This document shows, piece after piece, positions 5,654 through 5,883 of a stretch of DNA of 5,883 nt. The stretch covers positions 1-5,883 of the forward strand of contig DASZZV010000014.1 in the NCBI GenBank assembly GCA_035544835.1, written 5' to 3'. Both the position numbers and the translations under genes were made by a program. The notes beneath the pieces were generated by a model that was not told where the DNA came from, searched no databases, and saw only the letters and a program-made list of their open reading frames with translations. Within the stretch, counting starts at the first letter, position 1; each line of letters starts with the position of its first letter. This DNA comes from DASZZV01 sp035544835. GTDB lineage: Bacteria > Acidobacteriota > Thermoanaerobaculia > Gp7-AA8.

Positions 5654-5744
5654 GTCATTCTGAGCCGCAGCGAAGAATCTCAAGATAGGGCTGTGTGAAT
5701 TTAGATCCTTCCACTGGAGATTCTTCGCTGCGGCTCAGAATGAC
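5654..5744. repeat. Perfect 28-bp inverted repeat, 35-nt loop
   Basis: Arms 5654-5681 and 5717-5744 are exact reverse complements. Each arm reads outward to inward GTC-ATTCT-GAGCCGCAGCGA-AGAAT-CTC, so each is itself a small stem (ATTCT with AGAAT, 12-base loop) inside the larger stem. No T-run follows. The look is that of a dispersed palindromic repeat of the kind common in acidobacterial and related genomes, as I recall them. Confidence 0.9.
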
Positions 5745-5769
5745 AACCATCTTGTCTCATCGTTCCTTC

Positions 5770-5787
5770 AACGACGTTTGCGTCGTT
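5770..5787. repeat. Short hairpin, 7-bp stem
   Basis: AACGACG (5770-5776) and CGTCGTT (5781-5787) are exact reverse complements around a 4-base TTTG loop. A hexamer CGTTCC is repeated on either side of the left stem and at its right end (5761-5766, 5784-5789). It is probably part of the surrounding repeat mosaic. Confidence 0.5.
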
Positions 5788-5792
5788 CCGCG

Positions 5793-5817
5793 GCTTCTAA
5801 GAAACTCCCTGTATTTA
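5793..5817 (+). repeat. 25-bp dispersed repeat, copy 2 (inverted relative to 11-35)
   Basis: It matches the minus strand of 11-35 at 24 of 25 positions. It is flanked by CCGCG (5788-5792) and CGCGG (5818-5822), which could close it into a hairpin-like unit. The next repeat begins 17 bp downstream. Confidence 0.8.
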
Positions 5818-5834
5818 CGCGGGTTCCCTGATGT

Positions 5835-5861
5835 GTCATCCCGAGCCGCAGCGAGGGATCT
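5835..5861 (+). repeat. Diverged single copy of the 28-mer repeat
   Basis: It reads GTC-ATCCC-GAGCCGCAGCGA-GGGAT-CT. Compared with 5654-5680 it differs at four positions, two in each half-stem, and every change keeps the ATCCC/GGGAT stem paired. No inverted partner is visible before the window ends, though one could lie beyond it. Confidence 0.8.
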
Positions 5862-5883
5862 GGGCGGGGGCCCTTCCATCGTG

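Larger units (their letters stand above)
5581..5883. other. Gene-free repeat-rich region at the right end
   Basis: No credible gene is seen on either strand. The stretch holds a perfect 28-bp inverted repeat, a small hairpin, a 25-bp dispersed repeat and a variant of the 28-mer, each listed separately, joined by short unassigned spacers. An 11-base direct repeat GCGGCTTCTAA occurs at 5625-5635 and 5790-5800. An open frame through the region translates the repeats (…RHSEPQRRISR) and is not considered real. Confidence 0.75.

Noticed and set aside
5464..5688. Small frames in the right-hand repeat region (5464-5688 plus, 5354-5587 minus)
   Set aside because: The products are translations of palindromic repeats (LGYSQTPLRGW, RHSEPQRRISR), a common source of false gene calls.
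5446..5861. CRISPR array
   Set aside because: The repeats are palindromic, in mixed orientation and of different families. There are no regular spacers and no cas genes.
1..5883. Previously undescribed multi-gene system
   Set aside because: All recognisable genes are housekeeping or single-function genes. The unknown proteins are not accompanied by nucleases, toxins, transposases, synthases or other partners that would suggest a system.

Overview
The window looks like an ordinary chromosomal segment of a GC-rich, free-living bacterium with a Gram-negative-type envelope. The repeat types, the protein sequences and the style of the gene starts suggest Acidobacteriota or a near relative. That placement is recalled resemblance and was not tested by any search. 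Six protein genes are supported: a small four-helix membrane protein (minus strand), purM and purN (plus strand), a secreted protein of unknown function, a D,D-carboxypeptidase of the PBP5/DacA type, and a nitroreductase-family flavoprotein (all three minus strand). No RNA gene, CRISPR array, transposase, phage gene or recognisable defence or biosynthetic system was found.

Layout. Positions 1-207 hold a long palindromic repeat with G-rich arms. The membrane-protein gene (711 to 208) and purM (983 to 2053) diverge from a 271-bp intergenic region. Both genes begin with the same 20-base module, a perfect TATAAT box 8 bases before the ATG, in mirror orientation. Neither has a Shine-Dalgarno site, so both are probably transcribed as leaderless mRNAs. 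Between the two promoters sits a palindrome whose arms contain different numbers of a GGGCAC-type hexamer. purM and purN overlap by 4 bp (ATGA) and encode two steps of de novo IMP synthesis. purN converges on the secreted-protein gene across 90 bp.

The secreted protein (3471 to 2743) lies 69 bp downstream of the carboxypeptidase gene (4662 to 3541) on the same strand, so the two may be co-transcribed. The nitroreductase gene (5394 to 4804) lies 141 bp upstream of the carboxypeptidase gene. Unlike purM and the membrane-protein gene, these three have clear Shine-Dalgarno sites, and those sites place each true start well inside the longest open frame.

Positions 5446-5883 are non-coding and packed with palindromic repeats: a 47-bp inverted repeat, a perfect 28-bp inverted repeat, a diverged single copy of that 28-mer, and a 25-bp segment that occurs inverted at the other end of the window. 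In two families the differences between copies are compensatory and keep a stem paired. This is the most interesting signal here after the mirrored promoters. The genes themselves are housekeeping genes, and I see no evidence for a new multi-gene system.
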